Source: Apoda limacodes (Eukaryota; Arthropoda; Insecta; Lepidoptera; Limacodidae). From it: DNA of 64,000 nucleotides. The stretch covers positions 6,267,001-6,331,000 of the forward strand of contig OX291553.1 of the NCBI GenBank assembly GCA_946406115.1, in the 5' to 3' direction. Below, one piece after another: positions 12,501-27,500 of this stretch. Each line of letters begins with the position of its first letter. Position 1 is the first letter of the stretch. Both the position numbers and the translations under genes were made by a program. The notes beneath the pieces were generated by a model. The model made no database searches and was not told the origin of the DNA. It saw nothing but the letters and a program-made list of their open reading frames with translations.

Positions 12501-15500
12501 TATCTCCACAACGTCCGGTCCTGAGCAACCCGCGCCTTCTGGTATAGTCATGAATTCGCCATTTATGTTGACGCAATATCCTTAAAACACATCTTCCAAC
12601 AGTTTCAGAGAAATAACGTCTCCCTTTCTCACACCTTTCTGCAGATGGATTAGTTTCGAGTTCTGGTCTTGTAGTGATATAGACATCGTGGCTCTGTTAT
12701 ACAAACAATTCAGCACTTAGATATAACGATAGTTAATATGGCACCGCTGTGGCTTTTTCTTAATTCACGAACGCTACGAAAAGAGCCCGGTTATACTTCA
12801 CTGTCTTCTGTATAATCCAGCGGAGCGTGTGTATGTGGTGTGATGCCTTTAAGGCTAACAGAATTAAAGAGGGTCCGGTCCACCCGCTTTCAGCTATGAC
12901 TTAATTCTGTTATCATCCGCCACCTTATTTTTCTTAAGCTGTTTCAACGCTATTCTAACCTCATAAATTGGTGACTTTGGAGTTTTAACAGATTACCTCA
13001 ATAAGGATTTAATGGCTATAGAAATACGTAGCATATAGCGTTCCCTATAGCTCGCCAAGCGGCTTTAATGTTGTTTATGAGGGAACGGTACTGATTTTTT
13101 ACTAGTTCTTAAAAAGTAGCACGAAAAGTAAGGGACCACGTTTCTGTACCGTAAGTCATCAGTTAAAATAAAATCTGTAGACGAAAAAATGTTACGCAGT
13201 TTTCTAAACGTTGCCAAGCTTTGGATTCTTAGATTTATTGCTTTATTAAAGTTGGATTTACCTAACTGCACTACTGGCCTCAGATTTATATATAGTAGTA
13301 GTAGATATTACACTTGAACGAATAATAAAAAGGAGAAGTCTTTATAAAAAATAATACATATATGCGCTCTTAAATAAGGGGTCCACAAACGTTGATGTGT
13401 TACAGCATTAAAATATCTTGTTTACGTGCAAAAACTATTTAAATTTCTAAAATTACGACTGTACTAATATTAACACCTCCCGCGAACACTTGGGTTGTGG
13501 AATGAGCTCCCTGCCAAGGCTTTCTCTAAGGACTACAGCATTTGGTTCTGGCAAGTTATTGGATTTTTCAAGGGCCGGCAACGCGTGAGTGATACCTCTG
13601 GTGTTACAAGCGTCCGTAGAATACGGTGACCGCTTACTTACATCATGCGGACTGTAAACTTGTTTGCCACCTTAGTGGTATAAAAAAAAAAAATAAGAGC
13701 CGATAATGGATACAAAGAAATGCGGAGAGCGGTGACGTTTCTGCTGTGAGGTAGGTGTAGAGAATGGCTGCTCTGTGCATTAGTAGTATTAGTTATATGT
13801 TCTGTGTTGTAGCTGACTCACCTGCCAAACTTGTTCTGTGGTCGATCATCGTGCACCCTCCTGGCCTGCGTCTCTAGCGCGAGCATCCCGACGCGGTACG
13901 CGGCCAGCAGCCGGCGGAGCTGCGCCTGCGGAAGCGGAGGGGGGCCGGGCGCGGGGGGCGGCAGCGGGACTGATGCCACGTGCGCGCCCGGCAGGGGCGG
14001 GGGGATTGGTCCTGGATGCTGAACAAACAAAAAATTATAAGTAACCAAAGATTTTTAAACAGATTATTGTTTACTTCAAAAACTTTGATGCAGACCAAGT
14101 TTACTCAAAGAGCATGCAAAGTTGCAACGGCATTAAGGCAGAAGGGCAAACAACGAAGTAAGTTAAACAATAGTACATTTCATTAAAAGTTCGGGAAATC
14201 TGTTATAAAAGGCGAAGATTAACAGACGACAGGAGTTGGTATAACGATCCCGCACGTGTATACATGCCGGCACGTAAGTCTAGCGATGACCTTGAATGCG
14301 CAGAATTCTTTTTTAGATATGTTAACAACATAAAGTAGTTTTTTTTTATTGAATCGTCTAAAACAATTTTTAAAGTAATAAAGTAGAAAAATACTTATTA
14401 TAAGAAGTAAGCAAAATGTGTTGTCGAGTTCAATAATCAAGAAGAGTATCTTGTTTTCAATCAGAAATCAAGAGACATGATTTTTCATTGCGAGGTATGG
14501 CAATCGTGTAGAAAATGTGGATTTTTTGCCTTAGTGTATTTAGATGAAAGTAGTGTCAAAAGTTAGGTAAAATTAATCATAATACATATATGTAAAGTAT
14601 TAAAGGGAAGACACCAGTAAATAGAAAGTCATTAGGGAAAATAGGTTGTCAGTTTAAGGCACGCATACTGTCTCTCTCACTCGTATGTGGAAAAACGGAA
14701 AAAGGAATAAGATAGGGATAACGCTATGGGTGAAACAAGGATAGGCCGACTGCAACTTTACACTCTTGCAGTCATTAGGCTCTTGTAATGCACTTGGTGC
14801 AGTAGCTATATCCAGAACACACATTTCCCCCTCACGACTGTGTAAGTACCGTTGCAATAGGTATTGTAGTTAAGGCGCAAAACGGTGGTTAAAGTTTTGA
14901 CTTAACACGTGTATATCCAAGCAACCCCAGTACCTAGAGCAACGTTAAAGGTGGCACAAGATAGGTCTAACATGAACCTATCAGGGAATTAAGTTTTTGT
15001 AGAAATAACATGAAACCCTGAGCTATAAGAGTAGGAAAAACCTAAAACTTCACGCTCCGTTTTGAGTATGACCGAACAACGGACAGACGCAAAAAGTTTC
15101 GAAGAACGCGTAGGAGTTTAGGTACTACGTAATGGAAATAAGTACAATGCCTATAGCTCTTCGACGTAAGTAGAAAACCCTGAGAGTTGGATTTTTAGTT
15201 TTTTCTTAATAATGGCTTAACCACGAAGATTCGTGTATACACCATAAGATGCGTCTTTGAAAGCTCTATCCTGGAACATATAAAGCATCACTGTAGCTTG
15301 TAGCTATATGAAGTACTAATTTAAGAGTGTACCATGTAAAATCCTTTTCCTCTGATAGGGTTTTTAATTTTAGTATAAATGAGACCGAAATTTGTATACG
15401 AACAGTATCAAGTCAGCAGTCAACAAGTATCTATCAGATACAAACTATGTACAGCCTTTAAGTGAAATATTGTAAAAACCAAGGCTGTGCGGCGAGCATC

Positions 15501-18500
15501 GAAGGGCTCGTCGTACAAGAAGTGTTTGATGTAGGGACGCGGGGTGCAAGAGGTGCACTATTTTTCAAATCATCACCGCTAGGGGTCTCAAAACTGGTTT
15601 TACCGAAATTTAACAAGTGGGTGAACCAGGTTTAAACACATTTTTCTTTTATTTATTTATAGATACAGTTTTTTACACTGAATACAATAAATAAAACTCA
15701 ATAAAGTTATGCACTAGACAATAACTAGTGCAAGCAAGCAAGTTTTACAACTTATTATATTTTCTACAATCCTTCAATGCTTTTTGAAATTGTGTTGCAC
15801 AAAAACTGCGCATTTACGCGATCCAGCCTAATGTTTCATATGTTTTTTACAGTTGATACATAAAAGATTATAACAAAAATATCTGCTATCATAAATTAAT
15901 AACAATTGCGTGCACGACAGTACTCATGCGCAAACATCCCCTCCACGTTCTCTCACCGCTAGACCTTTGTGCCGCGGCGTATACTGAATGCTTGTTTTTA
16001 ATACAGTTTCGATAAAATTAAATAAACAAATTCGACAGTTTTTTTATTTAATTTGATTAAAATTTAAAGCACTTTTTTTTAATCTCGGCAAAATACAGGC
16101 TTTAGTCGCGTTCTTAAGTACACTAAATACAAACTTTAGATCAATGGCAGACTACACTAATGGTTAATATATCAGATTCAAAATTGTTTCTTTCATCATA
16201 CAATGTTTTTTAGCTTCAGATCAACAAAAATGCAAAGTAGCTCGATTCTAAGATATATGTGGAAAGAATAAATACTACTTACAGACACAGCAATTTGAGG
16301 TGGATGAAGTCCGTGCGGCGGATGTGATGGATGCGGTGCGTGTTGCGGGTGCGGCACTTGTGCGACTTGCGGCACTTGTTGCACTTGACATTGCGGCACT
16401 TGTTGCACCTGACACTGCGCAACCTGCTGCACTTGTTGCACCTGTGGCACTTGGGCTACTTGCGGAACTTGAGCTACTTGCGGTACCAGTCCGCGCACGA
16501 AGTACGGCGGTAGTGCAAATTGGGCACCCGGGTGCGGTGGAGGCGCAGCGCCATACTGCATCAACAAGTTTATATATAATGCAAGGCTGCAACTACTTTT
16601 TCACCAGCATGCTTTTACATACATACACACGTCGTACGCCCGTTTATTTCTCCCTGTGCTATATTATCGGATATCACTTCTTACCTACCCCTCGGTTTAC
16701 TTACCACCCATAAATTTGTTTTGTATCTCTTACATTCATCCTCTTAACATACCCATACCCTAACCACTATAACATGCCTTTTTGATCTTTGTCACTACAT
16801 CTTCTTTCACTCGGCAATGCTCATGTATCACATTATTTCTTTTTCCAACCAACCAACATTCACTTCCATACATCAATGTTGGAACTAATTACAAATTTTA
16901 TTCTAAAGGGAATAAAGCGAGCATAACGGCAAGACCACTCTATACATCGAGAGAGGACCGATCATATAGCTGAAAACCCTCCCCACTTCTCCCCGCAGCG
17001 GGTGCCATTGTGTTTTATACTTCCGTAAACACACCTCCTTCCCATTCTTTATAGAATGAAATCCCTTTGGAACCAACACATCCCTGTGAACAGACAAACG
17101 TCTTCTGGCTACTAACAAAGACATGTCCTACTTTAAGGTAAAAATAACAGGTTACTTTACCTGTAGTTGATATATCGGCGGGTACGCGTGGTAGGTGAAA
17201 GGATATGGTATTGGGTACGGAACGGGCATGGCCATGGGGGGCGGGGCTCGGTACTGCGGCTCCTCGATGAGCGGTTCGTCCTCGTTGGCCTGCCGCAGGT
17301 ACAGCTCGTGCCAGTAACGCGCCACAGTATACAGCACTTCCGGGTACACGCCGCCACCTGGACGAGTCAGTCCTAACTCATGTTATACATCCGAACAAAA
17401 GGTATCATAGTCAGTTGTTTGGTTCAGTCAAGAAAAACTTAACTTTGCCGTTGGAAAACTGTTGTCCCCATACGTCGACATAGGTTGCAGTTAATTTACC
17501 AATTGCAAATAAGTTTATAATCGCAAATAAAAAAAAAAGTTAAGGTTTCGTGAACGTATTTAAAGTAAGATTTTTTCACCGCTCTAAGGGATTTCAGACC
17601 TGAGTATTGATATTAATTTCAGCTTAACAACTCCACGCGTTCCGGAGAAAAAGGGTTTTAACAGACGGACAGACGAAAAGTGATCCTATAAGGATTCCGT
17701 ATTTTTTCTTTTAAGGTAGGGAAAACCACGAATACTACGTGAATAAAAAGAGCTTTTACTCTGATTACCTATTACATACATTATTTTTTTTCAAATGGTG
17801 AAATAGTCCCGTAGTATAGATACCTTTAGCTGCAGCCTCGACAGTGAGACAGGCGCGTTCCAACATGGCGTCGCTCTGCTCCTTGCACTGCAGCACGGCG
17901 CGCTGTATCTCGTTGTAATTGAGCGCGTGTGCGTGCGGCAACACCGACAGCGCGAGCTCGGCGGCTGCGCGGACGGTCGCCACGTCGCGACCCGACGACG
18001 CCTGTACCAAACACAAATTATAAAATTATTATTATCACTCAGCTTTATAAGGTATTTTAAAGTAGCGGTTGTATCAATACCTTGTCTGCTATGCCAGCCG
18101 CCTCTGGTGGAGTCAAGTGGCCGTCCCATGCATCTATCAGAAACAGTATAGCCGGTGCTCCTATATCCATTGCTTGACCTACACAAGATTATATAACTAT
18201 TTATCTTTCTTGTTAATTGTAAAAGTATAACAAATAAAATAACAAATTGTAACAATTATTTAAGAGGACTAATACAAAATCAGTTTACTTTATGTGTTTT
18301 TGTTGGTTTTTGATCGTTGATTACTATTTAACTATTACTTTAATAGATTATGTAAACATAATTGTCAAGCTTAGTCTATACGGTGTTAACAGAACCCATT
18401 GGTGAATAACGCAATGGTCGGGTCACACTTGACGGATCTTCTATCATCGGTCTAGTGTGAACGGTTTGGTGTTTTAGTATGTGGGACTCGCTCCTAGACA

Positions 18501-21500
18501 CACAAAGCAAATTGTGTAACTACACTGCACGGATTGCTTTAGTGCGCGCAGCGTTTCCAGTAAGAAAGGTCACGTCCTTCCGCGCTTTCGTCGCATGCTC
18601 GTTAAATTGGTTGCACTACACTTATGCCTGTAAGGCTAGTTCAGCTTACGCTGGCCTACTTTAGAATGGCTTGATCGCCGTGAAAACAAAAACATGTGGT
18701 GCTCAAAAATGTGTAAACGATCTCCAACATAAATATATTTATAAAAGAAAACCAAGACAAACTTAGCCGGAAAAGTGTTAAATATTGTAACAAAATCCAG
18801 GATTATATTTCATTATAATTTTGTACAATTAGCATTGTTTGTCTATTTAGCAGATAACACTTGCCAGTAATCCAGCTAACGTGTGAAGAATAAGTCCGGC
18901 TCAGCCAGTTAGCGCTGACACAGTTGTGAAGCCCCAACGCGTACAATCCCAGCTGGAAAGCCGCCATGTGCAAACCTCTGGAAATTAAATTACCACAGTG
19001 ACTTGTATTTACAATCCTTGAAAAATGTACACATAATATAATTTAATAATATCAAGGGGTAGTAAGCTAATTGATTTAATGTTCACTAAATGTAAAAAAA
19101 AATGATTAATTAATTATTTAAAACATACCTGTGTGGACCATGATGTTCCCTAGCACAAGTCTGGGTAAAAAGACTAGTGCTAGAAGTGCCTCCAGCTTTG
19201 AACAACACGGACTTTGCCAATTCAAACATGAAATGGGCTGATGCCTCCGATGGTTGGTTGGGTACTGAAGGATATAGACGTTTACCCTTATACCTGACAA
19301 GAAATATATCATATTGAAAAAAATTGCCTGCAAAACACAGGTATAAGGATATATTATTTGATTTTATGTTTCAAACAGGATGAAACGCAATCTTTTTGGT
19401 ATTGCTATTAAATAACTGACTGAACTTTTATATACCACGGTTATATAAAAGTCTAGAAGGTATTTGTCCCACGATGTCGGTTATTTACCTCTCACCTTTT
19501 TATTTCTTCTAATTTGTATGCGCCTTAGCCCAGTCACTATGAGTTCCAAATATTCAAGATTGACTAGAAGAGATCCTTTTTAGGGATACGTCCGCATTCT
19601 ATATAATATGTTTTAGTAAGGTTTTAAAGTAAGCTTTTTCTTATAATTTTATATAATAAAGTGTTGTAAAGGATTAAAAAAATCGGGGCGAAAAGAGGGC
19701 ATTTCCGTATCGGTAATCGTGTCAGACATTGTTCCCTAAATGTTCCAAACTAGCATCTAGTCCTAACTTTGTACATTACCTATCCTTAGGACGAGTTATT
19801 GAAGGGTACGTGGTAGACGAGTGAGCCTGCGGGTGAGAGGGAGGGGAAGGTCCTCCATCAGCGATCACCATTCGTTCCATATCCGCAACTAACTGGCACG
19901 GCGGTGCCACTTGCTGCAACAATTACCAAAATCATCAGTAAGAATGAGTAAATTATCTCACATTAAGAATTTCTTGTGCCACAATACTGTTGAAATTTTT
20001 TCTTTAAAATTAAAGCTTTTACATATTCATAACATAATACTTATCTCCCATTGAGGTAGACAGATCATAGACTTTTACTTACTGCGATCGTGACACACCT
20101 AAACCGTATTTTTTCTTACCTTCCTTATCATGTAAACAAATATGGCGTATTGAAGACCAGAGACAATTTAAGTGTTGGGTAATCGACTTTTGAGCTATGA
20201 AACGAATATTTTCTTTTAGCAATGAATACTAATTTTATTCACAAAGATTAATTCCCTGTCGATGGCGAGCTGTGCGATGGTAAATAAGCAGTGAGGATAA
20301 TGGTGAAATCAAGTCAGAAGAAAGAGGCTCTAATGACAAAACAACATTTGACAGGCGAGCTGCGAGCTAATATTTTAATAGCGAAAGTGTCTCTGTATAC
20401 CTGTTACGTTTTAGACATCGGATTACCATACTGCGGGTTTCGTAATGAATAAAAATATATAATTGAATTCACTTGTAAGCGAATATTCCTAAGTGGATTA
20501 CTATAACAAGATTTATAAAACATTGTTTAATATACAAGAAACCACTGATTTTATTTTCAATCCAGGAAAGTATTTCCAATAGTATTTTTGCAAAAATAGT
20601 CATCTTAAAAATTTCATGCTGAATCATAATTTTTTTTTATTGCTTATTATGGAGCCATTTCTTCGTAAACGGAGACTATTACGATATATGCAGCCTTAAG
20701 GGTACTTATGACTCCACATTTCGCTGAGTACCTTGTTTCTAGTTGATCGAGATACGTTCGACTAGGAATCTAGGTCTATAAGTATCTACCGACACTTCCG
20801 TGTCTCGTCATATAAATTTGTTTTGTGCATCTTCTTTCATTCATTCTCAAAATATGTCTAAGTTGTATGCACTTTTTGTTTTATATTATATCACAATTAG
20901 TTGAAACTCACAATAGGGGGATGTAGTGGAGGCGCGGAAGGTGGAGGGTCTCGGTACAGTGGCGCCGCCATGCGGGGATTGTTGCTGTAGTACATGCTGA
21001 CCATCGGTCCCTTCGTCAACTGGTGAACATCGCGATCTAATAACTGCAATCACAATCATTATCACTTTATACATCATCTAGCGCTAGCTGTCACTTACCT
21101 TCATGTCGAACTGTTAGAAAATCATAGAAAATTTTATTATACTGCAATACTGTAAATGAGCGTACTAAGAAAGTGATGACTACTGTCACAGCCCAAACAT
21201 TAATTTTATTTAAACAGTCGGTCATCGCATTTGAATTCGAGGAAAATACCGACAAAATCTAGACATTCAAGGAGCCGCGACAAGCTGGAAAAGTGCCGCA
21301 TAGCCAGATGTGAAGAAATAAGCTTGTTATGAGCGGTCGTCCTGTCTCGACGCGCACCGCACCTCACGATTGCTCTATCTTAAGGCCTTCGATAGCCGAC
21401 TGTATGAATAAAATTAATTTAAAGGCTTTACTAAGTATTTTTAAACACAGCGTAAGATGCATATTATATCATTTTGCTTACTTTGTTCATAATTTTGGCT

Positions 21501-24500
21501 AGTTTAACCGGATCATCCTTGTAGAAAGATAATAAAGTGAGCGCCAGTTCGCCGCGCTGTCTCCTAGTTCCTTCGCACAGCAAAGGGTGATCCGCTTCGG
21601 ATACGTTCGCTTTGAGTCCTAACGCTGCTACGGCCGCTTCAAATCCCAAGCACTCGTCAGTTGGCAACCTTGCCTGGTCATAGCAATAATAAAGATAAAA
21701 TTGACTTTTAAATTAATAAATAATTTATTTGATTTCGCACTTATTTTACAACCCGTAAAGTAAATATTGACCATACATTTCTTCTACCCAGAAGTTGCCT
21801 ATACCGCAGAGTCTGAAGACGAAAGTATTTGACCAGTGCGTCCTGCCGTCTGCAATGACTTACGCTGCCAAAACGTGGACAATTACAGCGGAGCTGGTCC
21901 ACATATACAGTCGCACAGCGCGCGATGAAGCAAGCTTTGCTCGGAGCGTCTCAGAGGTTTCGAATCCGAAATGAGGTCATCCGGAACTAAAGTCACAGAC
22001 TTAGCTCGCAGTCAGCAAGCTGAAGTGGCAGTGGGCTGGTTACGTTTGTCGGAGGACCGATGGCCGATAGAGCAGATATGTCCCACAGCGCGTACTGTAA
22101 GGCAAAGCGCGCGATGCCCTACAGCCCAGCGGATCGACGACCTTAAAAGGGGTGACCGGTGGTGGCAGGATGCGGAAGGCAGAGGATGGTGAGAAATGGT
22201 GGCAGTGGATCAATATATAAGCTGATATGATGATGATGAAATGTTATCTAGTACAGATTTCTATTTAGCAATAAGGCCATCTATTGTACTTCTGTAACTA
22301 TATAAATTCATAAATTTTGGTTTTTGGTGTACAATAAAGGAAGTTAGTTCAATCAGTCATAAAATATCATAAGAACTAGTTACTTACAAAAAGTTTATTT
22401 TCTTTGTCAATGGCGGATAACACCAGTACGTCGAAAAGGAAACTGGCTAATGCAATTGGCAACAGCGTCGGACCTCGGTTCCTAAAAAAAAAAATATTAA
22501 ACATCGCTCATAAAAAAATATTAGGCTTTATTGACCAGCCAGAATGGTCAGAAAGAGTCAATATTACCTCAAATTACGTAGCAAAACTCCATTACATAAA
22601 AATTACTGCAACATTTGACTTATCGCCCTGCAGTGGTGGTTGTCTTTACTGCGGTTATTTCTTAAGGGTAGCACATTCACTACTAACCCTACTAACTAAA
22701 AGCATTTACGGTACAACAAAGTCTTGTTTGATAACATCATTCGATTTCAAAAGTTCTTTTATCAATATTTAGGATAGACCTTCAGAGTGAACATTGGATG
22801 CATAGAAGAAATCAGCAATAGCCGAATTCAGCAGTGTAACCGCGGGAAAAAGCTTGTAATAAATATATTAAAGTTTGTATGTTTAAATGCGCTAATTTCA
22901 AAAGCTAATAATCAGAAAAAAAAATTTTGTTGGATAGCCCATTTACTGAAAGTTCTATGCCAACTTTAAGCTACTGCGCTAAAGAGACAAGCAGTAATTT
23001 AACGCGGGTAAACTGCTGGGAATAGCGCGTAAAATACATACTTCAAAGTCCCATCACGAAGTTGCTCGGCCTTCTGTCTAGCCAACACCAACTGTTCGGG
23101 GCCAGTGGGGAGTTTCTTGAGCAAAGCAACCAGTTCTGTCTCTTGATTGTTGAGTTTGACTTCCAAAGCTTTCGTGCTGGCCGGGGGACGGGCCATCTCG
23201 AGCGCGAACAAACCCACGCGGAACGCTAGTTCGTGCTGCTCATTGAACTCTGCTAATACCTGAATCAAATGGAAAAGTCTGTGTATTAAGCTAAGGGAAT
23301 ATAAAAGTTAATGCTTTAAAGTTGTCAAAACTTTTTTTTTGAGATTTGTAAGAGATAAAATATATATATATAATATACATAGAGACAAAACTAGCAATTT
23401 TTATCGCAAGATAAAAGAAAATCTTATAACACAAAAGAGTGATATCAAAGTCATAGAGAAGTAATGTTTGTGACTGCTGGTCATATATATGTATTTCTTA
23501 AAGCGTTTTAGCTGTATAAGACTTTACAGCAAAATTGTGACATTAAACTATGATATAAACGTTTACTCTGCCACTTTGTATAACGCATATAACATTGTTG
23601 TATGTAATGGGCACTCACACAGTCGTTATCGAGCTACTATGTTGTATATAACACTTTCGTGATACCGTTATGAAGCGAAGCCATACTATTATGGCTCCTA
23701 AATAACTAATATAACACTGGTGTTTCAATAGTCACTATCATTGCTAAACCGTGATACAGCAGCTCCCGTTATAATGAATTTACAACAAATTTGCATTTAA
23801 ACCTCTCCTGTTAACAACTGCTCTAAAATCGTCCTAATTGGACCTTATTTAACACTCAAAAGTTGTAAAAACGTATTTACAAGGCTAAGATATCACTAGT
23901 TACATAACAACTTTGTTATTTCCTATTTATCACTAAAAAGTCACTTATCGCTTTAATAAAAAAATTTATTATGGCTGCGAGATGTTGTAAATCGGTTGTA
24001 TATCAGGAACCGCAACTCTATTCGGTTATATATCAAAGTCTTAAAAATATGCGCTAATTAATTTATATTTATTTGCCTAAATATAAATGAATTAACAAGG
24101 GGCATGCAAAAAACACCATTAATATACTACTAGAATATCAATAAAAATGCAAGCGCAAGTGATATTGAACTATTTATTACAATACTATCGCTCGAAATGT
24201 CATAAAGAACGACGCATATATGACAAATATGTATCTAATTAGCCCAAAGCGGAGCTGCAATACAATAACTATATCACTTAAACGTTCTAAATCAGGGGCC
24301 CTTTCCGCGTTGTAGAAACGTTTGTAATATTCTAATGCGACCAATCATGAACACCAATTTGCACCCGGGAAACGTTCCTATAACCGATATACAGCTAAGA
24401 TTTGCTAGTTGGGAGAGAAGAGGAGGGGGAAGAGAAAATATGACTAAATGATTCTTACCGTACAAAGGAAAGCGCACTTTGCGAGCGTGGCTGAGGCGAG

Positions 24501-27500
24501 ACAAGAAAGACGATGACTTGTGGCGCACAGACGTGGAGTGGGAGTGTGTCGCTTGCGTGCCTTCCTGTAAGGCATACATTTAATAAGTAACATGGAGTTT
24601 TGTAACCACATACAAAAGGTGGCAACTAGATTCGAAATCAGGAACACGAATACTGACTTTCTATAAGTAAAAGATGTAATTTTTTTATTTTCTTCCATAA
24701 TGAAGAATTGATGATACATTGAATGTGTAAAAATAATGATAAATTAAAATCCAGCCTGTGAATGTGTAGGTAATATTCACATAGTTTGTCGTAACTGCTC
24801 AACATGAGGCAAGCCGTATGCTTGCTTGCCACCTCTGTGGTATTAAGCAAATTAAAAAAACCTGATATCATATCCAGTAGTAGAGTACGATGCGGCGTTG
24901 GTGAAGGGTGGGGGGTTGGCAAGTAGCTCCGTGGCGAGCCGCGCGCCGAGTGCACACGCGTCGCGAGCGTGTCCGTGCGCGTGCAGACCCTCCGCACGAG
25001 CGAACAACACCTCCCAGCGACCGTCCCACCCACCCGCGCCGCCCACACCCACCCCGCACGACTGGGAAACATTTAATTTTACATTACATTCATTGAAGAA
25101 TTCACCCATTAAACAAACAAATGTTCATAACATGAATATTTATCCTATGCGGGGATCAAATCCGTACCTTCTGCATATCAGGCAGCCTTTGTACCAACAA
25201 ATCCACGAGAGAGTTAGTAATTTTTTCTTTATCCAGCGCCGTGAACTGGCAAGTTCGATATTTGAACAAATTAAGAATTATTCTTTTACTATTTGCGTGT
25301 TTATCTTTATAACAGGCCATGCAAAGAAACCAGTATAGTAAATTTACTTCAGTCTATTTATCCAGAATAGTTAATAATTTTTTAATTTTTTTAGGAGAAC
25401 AGAATCAATGTCTTTTTCGAATATAATTTGAACTTTTCATAGCGTTTTTTAATAAATATAAATACTTTTATTTTATATTCGAAATCCGAAACCTAACCGA
25501 AGTTTTATACATTATTAAAAATAAATTTCCTAAGTTGAGCTATGTGTCATTACTAAGAATACAATTATTTATACCCTTAAAGATGGCTTTTTTGTATAAT
25601 CTGTGTTAAGTACATTTCACACGACTTTGCACCATACTTCTTGTTAGGAAGTCATTATTGTTTTGCCCAAATTCAGTTTCCAACATATGGACCTGGAGGT
25701 AATTTGCAATATTATCTCTCATATTAATTAAAATTAACCTGGAGATGTGTGATGGCCCAGTTCTTCAAAGAATAATCAAACTGGTATCTCATAATTTTAA
25801 GAAAAATGGAAATCTGCACAATCCCAGATAGATAGATGTATATTATAAAATTTTATTATTTTAACAATTAAACGAAGCTCTACAGATTCCTACTCGGGCT
25901 TGCAGGGATACTCCTAAATAACTAAAAAGGTTTTAAGAAAGTGGCTAGAAGGTGAAGGTTTCCATCAATATTAACAGAGACGTGGATTCCTCTGACAATA
26001 TTGAACTATGCGATACACCAGAAAGATCCAAGCGGTCTAAAGTTCACAGTCTGTACAGTCGCGAAGGCCAGCAAAGCTCTCTTATTTAAATCAAAATTGT
26101 ACACGAGCTAATGGTACGCTGAGTAACTGATACTTATTATAAAATCAATTTTCTATTTAAAATAAAGAAAAGTTATCATTTGAGGGTTCCGCAGGCAGCT
26201 GGCAAAGATGTAAACCTAATAGTTTTGTATATGACGATAATAACATTCGCACACTTACGACTTTAAGTTTTACAAATATCTGCGACAATTCACATTCTAC
26301 GGAACCCTAACATAATGAATGTGTACGACATGCACTTGGCCGGTTTTATTTTTTACTATAACGCTAGGTAATCACACGAATTATTCCCATAGTATTAATG
26401 GTAATGAGGTTGATAAATCATTGATTCCTAGAGACTAACTAAGATTAACAAGCAGAACATTGTATCTGTGAAACAACATGGTTTTGTTGAGAAGAGGTCT
26501 ACAGTAACCAACTTGCTGACTTACGTAAATACATGGTGCAGGGAAAATGCTACAGATGTAATTTACCTCGACTTCGAACGTGCCTTCAAAAAATATCCTT
26601 ACTACCTATTGCTGTTGAAGCTTGAGCACTCGAAATATGGCTTGCAAACTAAATACTACACAGAACATACCAAGTAAGAGTCGCTAACGCAATACCTGAA
26701 TCATAAAATGTCCTATGTGGCGTCCCCCAAGGATCTGTTCTCTGCCCTGTTTTATTTAACATATTCACTATAGACTTAATAGCATTAATCGAATGCGAAT
26801 CTAGCTTTTGTGCAAATGATGGAAACACCTTTGGTGACCCAATAATTTAGTCAGGTAAACCGCAATAAACAAGTTTCAAGGATGGACTAAAGAATGGATG
26901 ACCAAGCCTAATGCAACCAAACGTTCTGTTCTATGACAAGGCAAGGACAATCCTGGAGTGCCACACACAATAGACAGCACAACACTTGCATCAACCAAGA
27001 CACAAAAAGATCTTGGAGTAACCACGACTAGCGACCTAAAATGGGCTGAGCACATCAACAACATTGTCAAGAAGACCAACTCTTTTGTGCATACAATACG
27101 CCGTGCTTTCCAACACATGATATCTTCAGTTTGCATCAAAATTTACAAAACTTATGTCAGATCCCTGTTAGAATATGCTTTTTAGGTTTGGAACCCTGGA
27201 AAGTGTCCAAAGAAGAGCAACTAAGAGCGCGTTCGTTCTGGGATGCAGAATCATTATTTTCATTACTTTTGCCACCTGTCATCCGTTCGTTTAGCATTGG
27301 TATCAAAAGTATCAAAATTTAAGTATCATCTGTGACAAACTGTCATGCGTTCGTTTACGATATTTTTGTTATTTTTGTCACTTTTGCCACCGAAAAATGA
27401 AACTTTAGACCCATGTCTGGAGGTGGGGTTTTTGTGTTAATCTGTCAAACTGCCTATACATTTTCATTGTTTATGGTAGTGTGTGTGTGTTTTATCGTAG

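Larger units (their letters stand above)
10373..13821 (-). other. ZSWIM8 intron 25
   Basis: A 3.4-kb intron holding a degenerate protein fragment (11270-11430), a common lepidopteran repeat motif (about 12435-12545) and a retrotransposon 3' fragment (13491-13690). A 172-codon open frame over 12058-12576 (minus) overlaps the repeat and resembles no protein I know. The rest is unremarkable. Confidence 0.6.

Noticed and set aside
12058..12576. Minus-strand open frame of 172 codons
   Set aside because: It runs through a common interspersed repeat and shows no domain; lacks splice or expression evidence.
16300..16713. Plus-strand open frame of 137 codons rich in Ala/Leu/Val
   Set aside because: It is the antisense of the PQV repeat of exon 24; repeat periodicity keeps several frames open.
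22404..22772. Plus-strand open frame of 122 codons
   Set aside because: It begins over ZSWIM8 exon 15 on the opposite strand and has no recognisable motif; the minus-strand reading matches a conserved ZSWIM8 block.
24638..25072. Minus-strand open frame of 144 codons overlapping exon 12
   Set aside because: A different frame from the conserved ZSWIM8 reading, extending into the retroposon tail and intron.
24898..25338. Plus-strand open frame of 146 codons over a GC-rich stretch
   Set aside because: Antisense of ZSWIM8 exon 12, with composition-driven openness and no protein similarity.
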